From: Aldehydirespirator sp965221215
GTDB lineage: Bacteria; Actinomycetota; Acidimicrobiia; Acidimicrobiales; Aldehydirespiratoraceae
Length of the DNA: 64,000 bases
Reading direction: 5' to 3'
NCBI GenBank assembly: GCA_965221215.1
Contig: OZ244872.1
Location: forward strand, 372,001-436,000
Positions 35,632 through 43,160 of this stretch are shown piece by piece (positions within the stretch are counted from its first letter, which is position 1; the number at the start of each line of letters is the position of its first letter). The notes below the pieces were generated by a model. It was not told the DNA's origin. It made no database searches and saw nothing but the letters and a program-made list of their open reading frames with translations. A program made the translations under genes and the position numbers.

Positions 35632-36546
35632 TCACGGCTGGCTCGTGGTCCGCGGGGCCGCGATCTCGGTCCAGGGCACTCCTCGGCCGGGCCGCGTCCC
35701 ACTGTCGGAGCGGCCGCCTTCGAGCGCCTCGACGAAGCGGGCCAGTTCGGCATCGTCGATCGACAGCTTGTGCTCGGCGGCCGGGTAGGCGCCGCCGGCC
35801 ACGTCGGCGCAGTACTCGCGGTAGGCGGCTACCCGCTCGGTGTGGAGGCGCTCATACTCGGCCGCGAAATCGCGGTATGTCTTGGAGTGCCGCGGGTAGT
35901 GCCCGGTGTTGGAACCGAGGATGTCCATGCTGAAGAGGTACTGGGCGTCGCATCCGGCCCCCGACCCCATCGAGATCATGAACAGCGATGAGCGCTGCGA
36001 GATGGCCGCCGCCACCGGCTCGGGCACGAGCTCGATCTCGGCTGCGAAGGCGCCGGCGTCCTCCAGCGCCCGAGCCTGCCGCCACACCCGCAGCGCGCTC
36101 TCGGCCGTCTTGGCGGTGGCCCGGTAGCCGCCGTACCAGGTGCGGTGGGTGGGGATGAAGCCGATGTGTCCAACCACGGCCAGGCCCTCGGCCGCGAGCC
36201 GGGCCACGGTGTCGAGCGAGGCCGCGCAGTACACCGCGTCGGCGCCGTCGCGGTAGGCGGCCATGGCGGTGCGCAGGTACTCCTCGGCAGTGGCGTGGAC
36301 CCCGTAGGCCAGCGCGGCGATGATGAACACGCTCGGCGCTGCCTGGCGCGCCTCGGGGCCCATTAGATCGTCGGGCAGGCACAGCATGTCGAGGCCGGCC
36401 TCCTCGGCGGCGCGCGCCTCCTCTAGCGACAGCACGAACACATCAGCGAGTTGTCGGCGCCCCTTGCCGGCCAGCAGGTCGGCGACGGTCGGCCTCGCCC
36501 GCTCCACCCCATCAGAGAACCACAACACGCCAACCCGATCAAACAC
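35632..36546 (-). CDS. PanB-like (ketopantoate hydroxymethyltransferase family) protein
   Basis: Up to 304 residues of a phosphoenolpyruvate/pyruvate-barrel protein. It matches ketopantoate hydroxymethyltransferase in GHIGFIPTHRTWYGGYRATA, LEDAGAFAAEIELVPEPVA and GSGAGCDAQYLFSMDILG. The N terminus starts DVFVLSLEEARAAEEAGLDML instead of the usual PanB opening, and a catabolic set surrounds it in place of panC/panD. It may therefore act on a different 2-oxoacid or aldehyde. Start codon GTG at 36546 is tentative; GTG at 36510 is an alternative. It is the first gene of a three-gene minus-strand operon. Confidence 0.75.
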   Translation of the reverse strand: MFDRVGVLWFSDGVERARPTVADLLAGKGRRQLADVFVLSLEEARAAEEAGLDMLCLPDDLMGPEARQAAPSVFIIAALAYGVHATAEEYLRTAMAAYRDGADAVYCAASLDTVARLAAEGLAVVGHIGFIPTHRTWYGGYRATAKTAESALRVWRQARALEDAGAFAAEIELVPEPVAAAISQRSSLFMISMGSGAGCDAQYLFSMDILGSNTGHYPRHSKTYRDFAAEYERLHTERVAAYREYCADVAGGAYPAAEHKLSIDDAELARFVEALEGGRSDSGTRPGRGVPWTEIAAPRTTSQP

Positions 36547-36613
36547 AGAGCCAGCTGGAGCGCCAGCCCCGCCTCCGCAGTAGCTGCCCTCGGCTCGTGG
36601 TGTGCTGATTCGC

Positions 36614-36619
36614 TAGGGT
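36614..36619 (+). promoter_or_regulatory. -10 box for the aldo/keto reductase
   Basis: TAGGGT, with an extended GC dinucleotide before it, lies 8 nt before GTG 36628. No Shine-Dalgarno is seen, consistent with a leaderless transcript. Confidence 0.4.
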
Positions 36620-36627
36620 CAGGTGTC

Positions 36628-37560
36628 GTGGTGCGCGGTTCTCTTGGTGAACGCGGCGTCGGGACCGGGCTGCGGTTGCCGGTGCTGGCGCTGGGGACCG
36701 CTCCGCTGGCCTCGATCTTCTGGGGCAACGACGCCGACACCGCGGTGCGGACCGCCGGGCGGGCCCTGGAACTCGGCGTCCGGTTCTTCGACACCGCCCC
36801 CTTCTACGGGCTGGGCGAGGCCGAGCGCCGACTGGGCCGGGCTCTGGCCGCCGCGGGCGGCGAGCGGCCGGTCCTCGCCACCAAGGCCGGCCGGCTGCTG
36901 ACCGCTCAGCCCAACGGGACCGTCGACGTCTGCTTCGACTTCAGCTACGACGCGGCCCGGAGGTCGCTGGAGTCGAGCCTGGAGCGCCTCGGAGTGGACC
37001 GGGTCGACATCGTGCACGTCCACGACCCCGACGACCACATCGACGAGGCCACCGAGGGCACCTATAGAGCCCTGGCCACGCTGCGGGACGAGGGCGTGAT
37101 CGGGGCGGTGTCGCTGGGCACCAACACGGTGGCCACCGCGGCCGCCTTCCTGGAGCGGGTCGATCTCGACTGCATGCTGGTGGCGGGCCGCTACACTCTG
37201 CTCGACCGGTCGGCCGCCGAGTTGATCGAGGCCTGCGCCCAGCGAGGGGTGGCCTACCTCGCCGCGGGCGTGTTCAACAGCGGGGTGCTGGCCCGGCCCC
37301 AGGCGGGCGCCTGGTACGACTACGGCCCGGCCACCGACGCCACCGTGGCCCGGGCGTCGGCCATCGAGAAGGCTTGCGAGCGCCACGGAACCTCGCTGCA
37401 GGCCGCCGCGCTGAACTTTCCGCTCACCAATCCCGGGGTCGCCTCCGTGGTGGTCGGGATGGCCGCCCCGTCCGAGGTGGACGAGAACCTGGCCCACCTG
37501 GGCGCCCCGGTCCCCGACGACCTGTGGCACGACTTGGAAGCGATGGAGGGAGCGTCATGA
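36628..37560 (+). CDS. Aldo/keto reductase
   Basis: A 310-residue NAD(P)H-dependent (beta/alpha)8-barrel oxidoreductase. The catalytic tetrad is visible: D and Y in FFDTAPFYGLGEAERRLG, K in LATKAGR, and H in DIVHVHDPDD. The C-terminal cofactor-binding region includes GVASVVVGMAAPSEV. It is closest to the aldose or fucose dehydrogenase (D-threo-aldose 1-dehydrogenase) group. The start GTG at 36628 was chosen from the TAGGGT box; GTG 36631 is next to it. It is divergent from the PanB-like gene and precedes an enolase-superfamily dehydratase, suggesting sugar acid or deoxysugar catabolism. Confidence 0.88.
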   Translation: MVRGSLGERGVGTGLRLPVLALGTAPLASIFWGNDADTAVRTAGRALELGVRFFDTAPFYGLGEAERRLGRALAAAGGERPVLATKAGRLLTAQPNGTVDVCFDFSYDAARRSLESSLERLGVDRVDIVHVHDPDDHIDEATEGTYRALATLRDEGVIGAVSLGTNTVATAAAFLERVDLDCMLVAGRYTLLDRSAAELIEACAQRGVAYLAAGVFNSGVLARPQAGAWYDYGPATDATVARASAIEKACERHGTSLQAAALNFPLTNPGVASVVVGMAAPSEVDENLAHLGAPVPDDLWHDLEAMEGAS

Positions 37561-37673
37561 GCATTGACAGCCGACCAACACGGGAGGACGTGCAGCATGA
37601 GAATTGAGAGCGTGCTGACCTCGAATGGGTGCGCCCTGAGCACTGATCGCCGACCGACACGAAGGGGCGAGCC
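37559..37673 (+). repeat. Duplicated start region of the enolase-superfamily gene
   Basis: The stretch between the reductase and the next gene holds an extra, diverged copy of that gene's leader and first six codons. GCCGACC followed by a G-rich site and ATGAGAATTGAGAGCGTG (ATG at 37597) recurs at 37650-37691 (ATG at 37674), a period of 77-79 nt. The first copy runs only about 26 codons, so it is a non-functional start. Confidence 0.8.
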
Positions 37674-38849
37674 ATGAGAATCGAGAGCGTGCGGGCCGTG
37701 CTGGCCGGCTACCGCAAGATCGACCCCGACATGGAGCGCAGCTTCGCGCTGGTGCGAGTCGAGACCGACGACGGAACCGTCGGCTGGGGCGAGTCGTCCA
37801 CCAACTGGGGGCACTCGTACCCGACGGTGTTTCGGGCCGCGGTGGACGATGTGTGCGCCCGGCACTTGGAGGGCCGCGACCCGCTGGCCATCCGCGACCG
37901 GGTGGCCGACCTGCGGGTGGCACTCGACGGCTACCTCGGCTGGGAGGGCCTGTCGAGCCAGACCGTCGGGGCGGTGGAGATCGCCCTGTGGGACATCGCG
38001 GGCAAGGCTCTCGGCGCCCCCGTCCACCGGCTGCTGGGAGGCAGCGCCTACCCGATCCCGCTGTACGGCACCGGCACCACCATGTTCGAGCAGAGCCCGC
38101 AGTGGCACGCCCACTACTTCGATCAGTGCATCGACCTGGGATTCGCCGGGGTGAAGGTGCGGCTGGGCCGGACCATCGACGGCGACGCCGAGGCGGTGGC
38201 CACGGTGCGCGGCCACATCGGTCCCGACCTGTTGATGGGCGTCGACTCGTACTGGTTCCACGATCCCGACTCGGCCATCGAGCTGAGCCGCCGGATCGCC
38301 CCCCACCGCATCCACTTCTTCGAGGAGCCGGTCCCCCAGTACCAGATCGAGGGCCTCGAGCGGCTCCAGCGCAACTCGCCGATCCGGGTGGCGGTGGGGG
38401 AGCGGGTCTACTCGCCGCGCATGTACGCCGAGTTGGCCCGGCGCGACGCGGCCCGGGTGTTCGAGCCCGACGCCTCGCTCACCGGGGGGATCCTGAGCTG
38501 TCTGGAGATCGCCGACATCGCAGCCCGGTCCTCGATAGAGGTGATCCCCCATGTGGGCGGACCGACGGTGGTTGGGCTGGCCGCCAACCTGCACTGGGCC
38601 ACCGCCGCCCGGGTGCGGCTGTGCGAGTACGACATCGACCCCCACCAGCCCATGATCACCGACCTCGGCCACAATCCGGGCCTGGCGCTAACCGACCTGG
38701 GAGGCGGCCACATCACCGCGCCCACCGGCCCAGGCCTAGGGGTGGAGGTGGACGAGGAGAAGCTGGCCGCCCACCCCTACCGGGAGGGAGACACCTACGC
38801 CGAGCTGTTCCCCGAGCACGAGTCAGGCCGAACAGCCGCCAGCACCTGA
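37674..38849 (+). CDS. Enolase-superfamily (mandelate racemase/dehydratase) enzyme
   Basis: A 391-residue enzyme of the mandelate racemase/muconate lactonising group. The N-terminal capping domain covers residues 1-125. In the barrel, K161 and R163 (GVKVRLG) provide the base side, D191, E217/218 and E243 are the metal ligands (VDSYW, FFEEPV, VGERV), and a histidine follows in IEVIPHVGG. Such enzymes usually dehydrate acid sugars or racemise 2-hydroxy acids. The true ATG at 37674 has AAGGGG upstream; a duplicated false start lies 77 nt before it. A roughly 180-bp copy of its 3' end is found at 40241-40424. Confidence 0.87.
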   Translation: MRIESVRAVLAGYRKIDPDMERSFALVRVETDDGTVGWGESSTNWGHSYPTVFRAAVDDVCARHLEGRDPLAIRDRVADLRVALDGYLGWEGLSSQTVGAVEIALWDIAGKALGAPVHRLLGGSAYPIPLYGTGTTMFEQSPQWHAHYFDQCIDLGFAGVKVRLGRTIDGDAEAVATVRGHIGPDLLMGVDSYWFHDPDSAIELSRRIAPHRIHFFEEPVPQYQIEGLERLQRNSPIRVAVGERVYSPRMYAELARRDAARVFEPDASLTGGILSCLEIADIAARSSIEVIPHVGGPTVVGLAANLHWATAARVRLCEYDIDPHQPMITDLGHNPGLALTDLGGGHITAPTGPGLGVEVDEEKLAAHPYREGDTYAELFPEHESGRTAAST

Positions 38850-38869
38850 CCGCGGCGGTGAGAGTCGGG

Positions 38870-40042
38870 TCACCGGTCAACAGGGGGAGGCGCCAGCTCT
38901 CCCTGCCAGAGGCGCCGGGCGAAGTCGGTGGCGCCGATGATGTCGATGCCGTCGTCGGTGCGGCGGGGGTGGCGCTCGAGGCAGACCACGACCCGCCGGA
39001 CGGTGCCGGGATGCTCCTGCGCCAGCGTGCGGAGGCCCCTCAGATGATCGCTGGTGATCCTGGTGCTGGCTTTTGCCTCGACCGCCAGCCGCATGTCGCC
39101 CACAATGAAGTCCACTTCGATGCCGCTGGGAAGCCGCCAGTAGGTGAGCTGCTCGTCCAGATCGCAGTAGGAGACGAAGGCGGACAGTTCGTGGAATACC
39201 CAGTTCTCGAACGCCTTGCCGTACCGGGCCGAGCCGCGCTCCAGCTCGCCTCGGCGGGCCAGGCGGTTGACCACGCCGACATCCTCGAAGTAGAGCTTGG
39301 GCGCCCCCGCAAGGCGGCGTTTCGCCCTGCGCTGCCAGCGGGGCAGCCAGCGGGCGAGCAGCGTGTCGGTGAGGATGCCGAAATACGCCTTGGCCGTGGG
39401 CCCCGAGACGCCGCACTCGCGGGCGATGTTCGAGAAGTTGACCGGGTCGCCGTCGCTCAGTGCAGCAGTGTCGAGGAAGTCCGAGAAGGCCGGCAGGTTC
39501 CGCACGAAGCCCTCCGCCGCGACCTCCTCGCGCAGATAGTCGGCGATGTAGGCGTCGAGCAGGCGCCGGGGCCGGCCGGACTCGTACATCCTGGGCAGGA
39601 AGCCGTGGTTGAGGGCCCGGTCGAGGTCGAAGTCCTCGCCGATCTCTCCGGCCGTCAGCCCTCGCAGCTCATGGCGGAGGGCCCGCCCGCCCAGCAGGTT
39701 GGCGGCGCCGCGGCGCACCTTGCGCGCGCTCGACCCGCACAGCGCGAAGCTCAGCCCGCGGTTCTCGATCAGCCAGTGCACCTCGTCGAGCAAAGCGGGA
39801 ACTTTCTGGACCTCGTCGATCACCACCTGCCGGGACCGGTCCGGCCCGGTGGCCTCAAGCTCCTCGCGCAGCAACTCGGGACGGGCGACGTACCGGCGGA
39901 ACTCGTCGGCTTTGAGCAGGTCGACCCACACGCCGTCGGGGTAACGCTGCCTCAGCAGCGTGCTCTTGCCCGCCTGCCGCGGCCCCCACAGGAAGAACGT
40001 CTCGGTTCCGGGCTCCGGCAACGAAAGCAGCCGCTGAAACAT
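38870..40042 (-). CDS. AAA ATPase with C-terminal DUF4143 domain
   Basis: A 390-residue protein of the ATPase/DUF4143 family. Walker A is FLWGPRQAGKSTLL, Walker B is QVVIDEVQKVPAL, and a sensor region LSFALCGSSARKV follows. A winged-helix NFSNIARECGVSGPTAKAYF comes next. The C-terminal DUF4143 nuclease-like part contains GKAFENWVFHEL, SGIEVDFIVGD and AVEAKAS, which resemble the D-(D/E)xK pattern of PD-(D/E)xK enzymes. Function is unknown, and such genes are often mobile. The start overlaps an AT-rich palindrome. The gene sits between two copies of the 3' end of the neighbouring dehydratase, suggesting insertion with duplication. Confidence 0.85.
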   Translation of the reverse strand: MFQRLLSLPEPGTETFFLWGPRQAGKSTLLRQRYPDGVWVDLLKADEFRRYVARPELLREELEATGPDRSRQVVIDEVQKVPALLDEVHWLIENRGLSFALCGSSARKVRRGAANLLGGRALRHELRGLTAGEIGEDFDLDRALNHGFLPRMYESGRPRRLLDAYIADYLREEVAAEGFVRNLPAFSDFLDTAALSDGDPVNFSNIARECGVSGPTAKAYFGILTDTLLARWLPRWQRRAKRRLAGAPKLYFEDVGVVNRLARRGELERGSARYGKAFENWVFHELSAFVSYCDLDEQLTYWRLPSGIEVDFIVGDMRLAVEAKASTRITSDHLRGLRTLAQEHPGTVRRVVVCLERHPRRTDDGIDIIGATDFARRLWQGELAPPPVDR

Positions 40043-40045
40043 GAA

Positions 40046-40071
40046 CTTTAGATTATCATGACAATCTAAAG
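40046..40071 (-). promoter_or_regulatory. Near-perfect 26-bp AT-rich palindrome before the DUF4143 ATPase
   Basis: Arms CTTTAGATT (40046-40054) and AATCTAAAG (40063-40071) enclose a central TCATGA. Only one symmetric pair (40055/40062) is mismatched. It lies immediately before the ATG at 40042, where the ribosome-binding site would be, and is far more AT-rich than its surroundings. It may be an operator, an mRNA hairpin hiding the start, or the end of an inserted element. Confidence 0.6.
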
Positions 40072-40086
40072 GACCACTTCGCAGTA

Positions 40087-40240
40087 GCCGGTCAGGGTGC
40101 GATGAGGGGGAAGATCGCCCGGTGGCGACAGCACCCGGTAGAACTGGCTGGGACTGGCCTGGCCGCGCCCGATGGCCGCGTGCAGCCGCTCGCACCAGCC
40201 GCGGTCCAGCAGGCCGGGGACCACCACCGCTCTCCGCTCA
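40087..40240 (-). pseudogene. Internally deleted copy of the phytanoyl-CoA dioxygenase gene
   Basis: Two pieces of the phyH gene at 42260-43078 are fused here. Bases 40087-40113 match its 3' end (42253-42279), and 40116-40240 match 42901-43024 near its 5' end (residues VVVPGLLDRGWCERLHAAI are recognisable) with some mismatches. The roughly 620 nt between them in the intact gene are missing. There is no functional product. Confidence 0.75.
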
Positions 40241-40470
40241 GCCACAATCCGGGCCTGGCGCTCACCGACCTGGGAGGCGGCCACATCACCGCGCCCACCG
40301 GCCCCGGCCTAGGGGTGGAGGTGGACGAGGAGAAGTTGGCTGCCCACCCCTACCCGGGAGGGCGACGCCTACGCCGAGCTGTTCCCCGAGCACGAGTCAG
40401 GCCGAACCGCCGCCAGCACCTGACCGCGGGGAGACGAGCCATTCGACGACGGGGGTGAGAGTCGGGTCAT
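40241..40470 (+). pseudogene. Second copy of the 3' end of the enolase-superfamily gene
   Basis: Bases 40241-40424 repeat 38668-38850 with few mismatches, including the stop codon. The shared stretch GTGAGAGTCGGGTCA follows after different spacers. One extra C (in CTACCCGGGAG versus CTACCGGGAG) breaks the frame. Together with the original gene it flanks the DUF4143 ATPase as a direct repeat. The rest of the gene-free stretch to 40584 shows nothing recognisable. Confidence 0.8.
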
Positions 40471-40584
40471 CCGTCAGCTGTCAATGCCTCAGTAGGCGCA
40501 CCAGGCGTACTTGGACGGGCTATCGCAGGGATCCATCAACACACCCCAGCACTCGCGTTCGCCGAACAGCTGCGCGTGGTCGGT

Positions 40585-40590
40585 TAGGTT
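40585..40590 (+). promoter_or_regulatory. -10 box for the LuxR-type regulator
   Basis: TAGGTT lies 7 nt before the ATG at 40598 with no Shine-Dalgarno, matching the leaderless pattern seen elsewhere in the window. Confidence 0.4.
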
Positions 40591-40597
40591 CTGCTTG

Positions 40598-41302
40598 ATG
40601 GATGCGGAAGCCGCCGAGGGTCGTGACCTGGCTCGGGTGCATCTGGCGTGCGGGCGCATTGCTGGCTTGGCCCGAGCGATTGGTGACGCTCACCGCTTCG
40701 GCGTGCGAGAAGGACCCCACGACAGGCTCTGGGAGCGCGCGTACCATCTTGAGGCTGTACGCGTCTATGGCAAGTCGCTGCCTGCCCCTTACCAGCGTGA
40801 CATAGCGTCGCTGTTCCACCACAGCATCGAGACCATGGCCGAGCAGACGGTCCCGGCGAGGCTCGCCGAGGACTGGACAATAGTCGCTGGCTACATGGGT
40901 TGCGCTGCGGCGGCAATCATGGAGTGGCTCGCGTCCGCTCCGGCCAAGCTGCTGGATCGCGGGGCCGCGAGGGAGTCCGACATCGAGGATCACACCCCTT
41001 CGATTGTTCGTTTCGATCACTTGGCCGAGCTGTGCTCGCGCGCGGGTGTCTGCCGTCTTGAGGAGGCCGCCGTAGCCGTTCAGTGCCATGTGGGCGCGCC
41101 ATCAGCCCGGGCGCTGGACGATGCCCAGCGTCGGCTGCTCCAACGGGTGGCGTCGGGCGCGCCGATCGTCGACTTGGCCGAGGAACTCGGCTACTCGCGC
41201 AGTTCGATGTACCGTGAGATGTCCAAGCTGTGGAGGGCCCTCGGCGTGTCAGACCGCGCCCACGCGATCCGCAGAGCCGCCGAAGAGGGCCTGCTCGACT
41301 GA
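40598..41302 (+). CDS. Protein with C-terminal LuxR-like helix-turn-helix
   Basis: A 234-residue putative regulator. The N-terminal 160 residues are helical and not recognised (an early HLACGRIAGLARAIGDAHRFG and EAVRVYGKSLPAPYQRDIASLFHH). The C terminus from about residue 170 contains LDDAQRRLLQRVASGAPIVDLAEELGYSRSSMYREMSKLWRALGVSDR, arranged like a GerE/LuxR tetrahelical DNA-binding domain. No receiver phosphorylation site is visible. The start is set by the TAGGTT box 7 nt upstream. It stands alone between duplicated fragments and a lipoprotein pair; a role in regulating either is unproven. Confidence 0.7.
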   Translation: MDAEAAEGRDLARVHLACGRIAGLARAIGDAHRFGVREGPHDRLWERAYHLEAVRVYGKSLPAPYQRDIASLFHHSIETMAEQTVPARLAEDWTIVAGYMGCAAAAIMEWLASAPAKLLDRGAARESDIEDHTPSIVRFDHLAELCSRAGVCRLEEAAVAVQCHVGAPSARALDDAQRRLLQRVASGAPIVDLAEELGYSRSSMYREMSKLWRALGVSDRAHAIRRAAEEGLLD

Positions 41303-41350
41303 TGGCTCGGGAGAGGTCGCAGGTCGTCAGAGAGATCCCCAACCAGAGCA

Positions 41351-42016
41351 CTAGAAAGAGGCGACAGATGGACAGATGCCGAGCTGTGCGCACGGGCGCC
41401 TATGGACTATCGATGCAAGCAGTGCGGCAGCATCGCGCCGCAGCAACTCGACGTATTCTCGTTCTTCGAGGCTCAAGTACTTGGCATCGTCGGCTGCGAA
41501 GACTTGATCTGCGGATGTCTGCGTGTGGCCGGGACACGTCTTGGAGTGGCGGTTCGCGCGGCCCACACCGGGAGTGACGACCACTACATCGCCGTCGGTC
41601 ACTGGTTCGTGGTCGCCGGTCTGGATCGACCTGGTGCTGGGGTTGTATCGAGTGGTGTTCCTTGCCAGTGTCAGGACCTCAGGCACCAAGTACGAGTCGT
41701 ACGCACCAGGCGATCCCCCGTAAGTCCGTGATACAAGGAACGCGCACGGAGGTTCGATCAACAAGAAGCCGATCCAATAGTAGTCGGGCCCTGCCGCGTC
41801 GTCGGGATGATCGTACATTCCCACGAACGGGTCATTTGCGGGGTGCATGGGCGGTGCCTCTGGCTCGCGTGATGCAGGCTCCGGCGCCGCAGTGCTCTCG
41901 GACATGGCTTGGGAAGGCGTGTGGACGGGGTCGTCCTCTTGGGAGCAGCTCGGCGCTGCCAGCACGGCGACAGTCCAACAGAGCGCCACGATCCGTCTCA
42001 AGGGAGTACTGTTCAC
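41351..42016 (-). CDS. Putative secreted lipoprotein of unknown function
   Basis: About 221 residues. The N terminus is a signal peptide (STPLRRIVALCWTVAVLA) ending in AAPSC; the cysteine at about residue 24 could be lipidated, but proline at -2 makes the lipobox imperfect. It is followed by a low-complexity Pro/Glu/Ser region and a soluble domain without recognised motifs. The GTG start at 42016 overlaps the stop of a short upstream gene (GTGA), indicating translational coupling. It is convergent with the LuxR-like gene. I do not recognise a family. Confidence 0.6.
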   Translation of the reverse strand: MNSTPLRRIVALCWTVAVLAAPSCSQEDDPVHTPSQAMSESTAAPEPASREPEAPPMHPANDPFVGMYDHPDDAAGPDYYWIGFLLIEPPCAFLVSRTYGGSPGAYDSYLVPEVLTLARNTTRYNPSTRSIQTGDHEPVTDGDVVVVTPGVGRANRHSKTCPGHTQTSADQVFAADDAKYLSLEEREYVELLRRDAAALLASIVHRRPCAQLGICPSVASF

Positions 42017-42117
42017 GGGACTAGGATGGCGACCAGCGCCGCGGTGGTTGTTGTTGCCGCGAGCCATCGCGCAAGCGGGTGCCGCTGTCGGGCTGTGGTG
42101 TTGTTGGTGTGGGTCAT
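42013..42117 (-). CDS. Small 34-residue membrane or secreted peptide coupled to the lipoprotein gene
   Basis: ATG at 42117 is preceded by a strong GGGGGAA site (spacer 4) and encodes MTHTNNTTARQRHPLARW followed by a hydrophobic AATTTTAALVAILVP. This resembles a signal anchor. Its stop overlaps the GTG of the lipoprotein gene, so it probably drives that gene's translation and may have its own role. It is too short for family recognition. An inverted repeat lies about 40 nt upstream. Confidence 0.55.
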   Translation of the reverse strand: MTHTNNTTARQRHPLARWLAATTTTAALVAILVP

Positions 42118-42156
42118 GTCTTCCCCCGGCTGGTCGGGCCGCAGCGCGGCCTGATT

Positions 42157-42173
42157 GCTGTGTGGATCACAGC
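42157..42173 (-). promoter_or_regulatory. Inverted repeat upstream of the peptide/lipoprotein pair
   Basis: GCTGTG (42157-42162) and CACAGC (42168-42173) are separated by 5 nt, about 40-56 nt before the ATG at 42117. The spacing resembles the half-sites of Crp/Fnr-type regulators. A nearby imperfect direct repeat (TGGGACATGTGTGCCA and TGGGACAACTGTGCCA, about 22 nt apart) adds to the regulatory look. Confidence 0.35.
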
Positions 42174-42259
42174 CTTGGCGGCGGGGTATGGGACATGTGT
42201 GCCAAGTTGTGGGACAACTGTGCCAGATTGTTCGCGCGCCGTATGGACGCAATGGCCGG

Positions 42260-43078
42260 TCAGGGTGCGATGAGGGGGAAGGTCTCTCCGGCTACTTGGT
42301 CGCCGGTGGTTAGGCCGTGGGGGAGCTTGCTCCAGAAGACTGCGGCCTGCTCGCCGAGGTCGAGGTAGCGGGTGTCGGGGTGGGCGTAGCGCACTGACAG
42401 GCGCCGGAAGGGCCGGTCGGCCACCTCGCGGATGCCGGTGGCGTGCAGCATCCTCGAGTCGATGGCCACCGCATCGCCGGCTTGCAGATCCCAGGTGGTG
42501 ACCGGGAACCGCTCTGGATCGGCGTCCACGTCTGGCACCGGCGCCAACTCGGAGGCGCCGCCGATGGTGTCGATCGACGACGAGAACTCGATCGGCGCGT
42601 AGGTCGTGCCGGTGGCGTGGGAGCCCTCCACCACCCGCAGCGCGGCGTCGGCGGCCACGTCATCGAGGGTCACCCAGATGGTGACGAAGGGCCGGTCGAG
42701 GTTGTAGTAGGGGTGGTCCTGGTGCCAGGGGCTGCGCGACACCGCGCCGGGCTCCGAGCAGAACCACTGGTCCTCGATCAGCACCGCGGCGTCGGCGCCG
42801 CACAGCTCCGCGCCCAGCGCGGGCAGGTTCGAGGCCTGGGTCGCTTCGGCGATGTCGGCATCGTCGAACCAGCGGAACAGGTCGCTGTCCACCTTGGGCT
42901 CGCCCGGCGGCGACAGCACCCCGTAGAACTGGCTGGGGCTGGTCTGGCCCCGCTCGATGGCCGCGTGCAGCCGCTCGCACCAGCCTCGGTCCAGCAGACC
43001 GGGGACCACCACCGCCCCCCGCTCGGCGAACGCCGCCCGGCGCTCAGCGCTGGCCGCGGGGTCGAACTCAGCGGGCAC
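42260..43078 (-). CDS. Phytanoyl-CoA dioxygenase (PhyH) family protein
   Basis: A 272-residue Fe(II)/2-oxoglutarate-dependent oxygenase of the PhyH family. The iron-binding HxD lies in SPWHQDHPYYNLD and the distal histidine in SRMLHATG. The AIDS segment preceding it and FRRLSVRYAHPD give the usual C-terminal barrel, with an arginine to bind 2-oxoglutarate. GTG at 43078 is chosen because the surrounding sequence duplicates the Rieske gene end with the two reading frames overlapping. It is the last gene of the transporter/dioxygenase operon. The substrate is unknown; PhyH enzymes often hydroxylate small molecules. Confidence 0.85.
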   Translation of the reverse strand: MPAEFDPAASAERRAAFAERGAVVVPGLLDRGWCERLHAAIERGQTSPSQFYGVLSPPGEPKVDSDLFRWFDDADIAEATQASNLPALGAELCGADAAVLIEDQWFCSEPGAVSRSPWHQDHPYYNLDRPFVTIWVTLDDVAADAALRVVEGSHATGTTYAPIEFSSSIDTIGGASELAPVPDVDADPERFPVTTWDLQAGDAVAIDSRMLHATGIREVADRPFRRLSVRYAHPDTRYLDLGEQAAVFWSKLPHGLTTGDQVAGETFPLIAP

Positions 43079-43160
43079 GGGTCTGCACCGGGTCGGTCTC
43101 GCCACCCCGTTCGTTGGCGGGACACGGCATCGTGTCAGCGGGCACGGGTCTGCGCCGGGT
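43068..43160 (-). repeat. 67-bp-period duplication of the Rieske/phyH junction
   Basis: TCAGCGGGCACGGGTCTGC and several following bases occur at 43068-43093 and again at 43135-43160. The downstream copy on the minus strand contains the phyH GTG, and the upstream copy contains the Rieske stop. The ancestral arrangement was probably an overlap of the two genes. Confidence 0.75.

Noticed and set aside
37853..40051. Long plus-strand frame spanning the enolase-type gene and the ATPase
   Set aside because: Out of frame with the enolase-superfamily motifs and antisense to the DUF4143 ATPase. No domain is supported.
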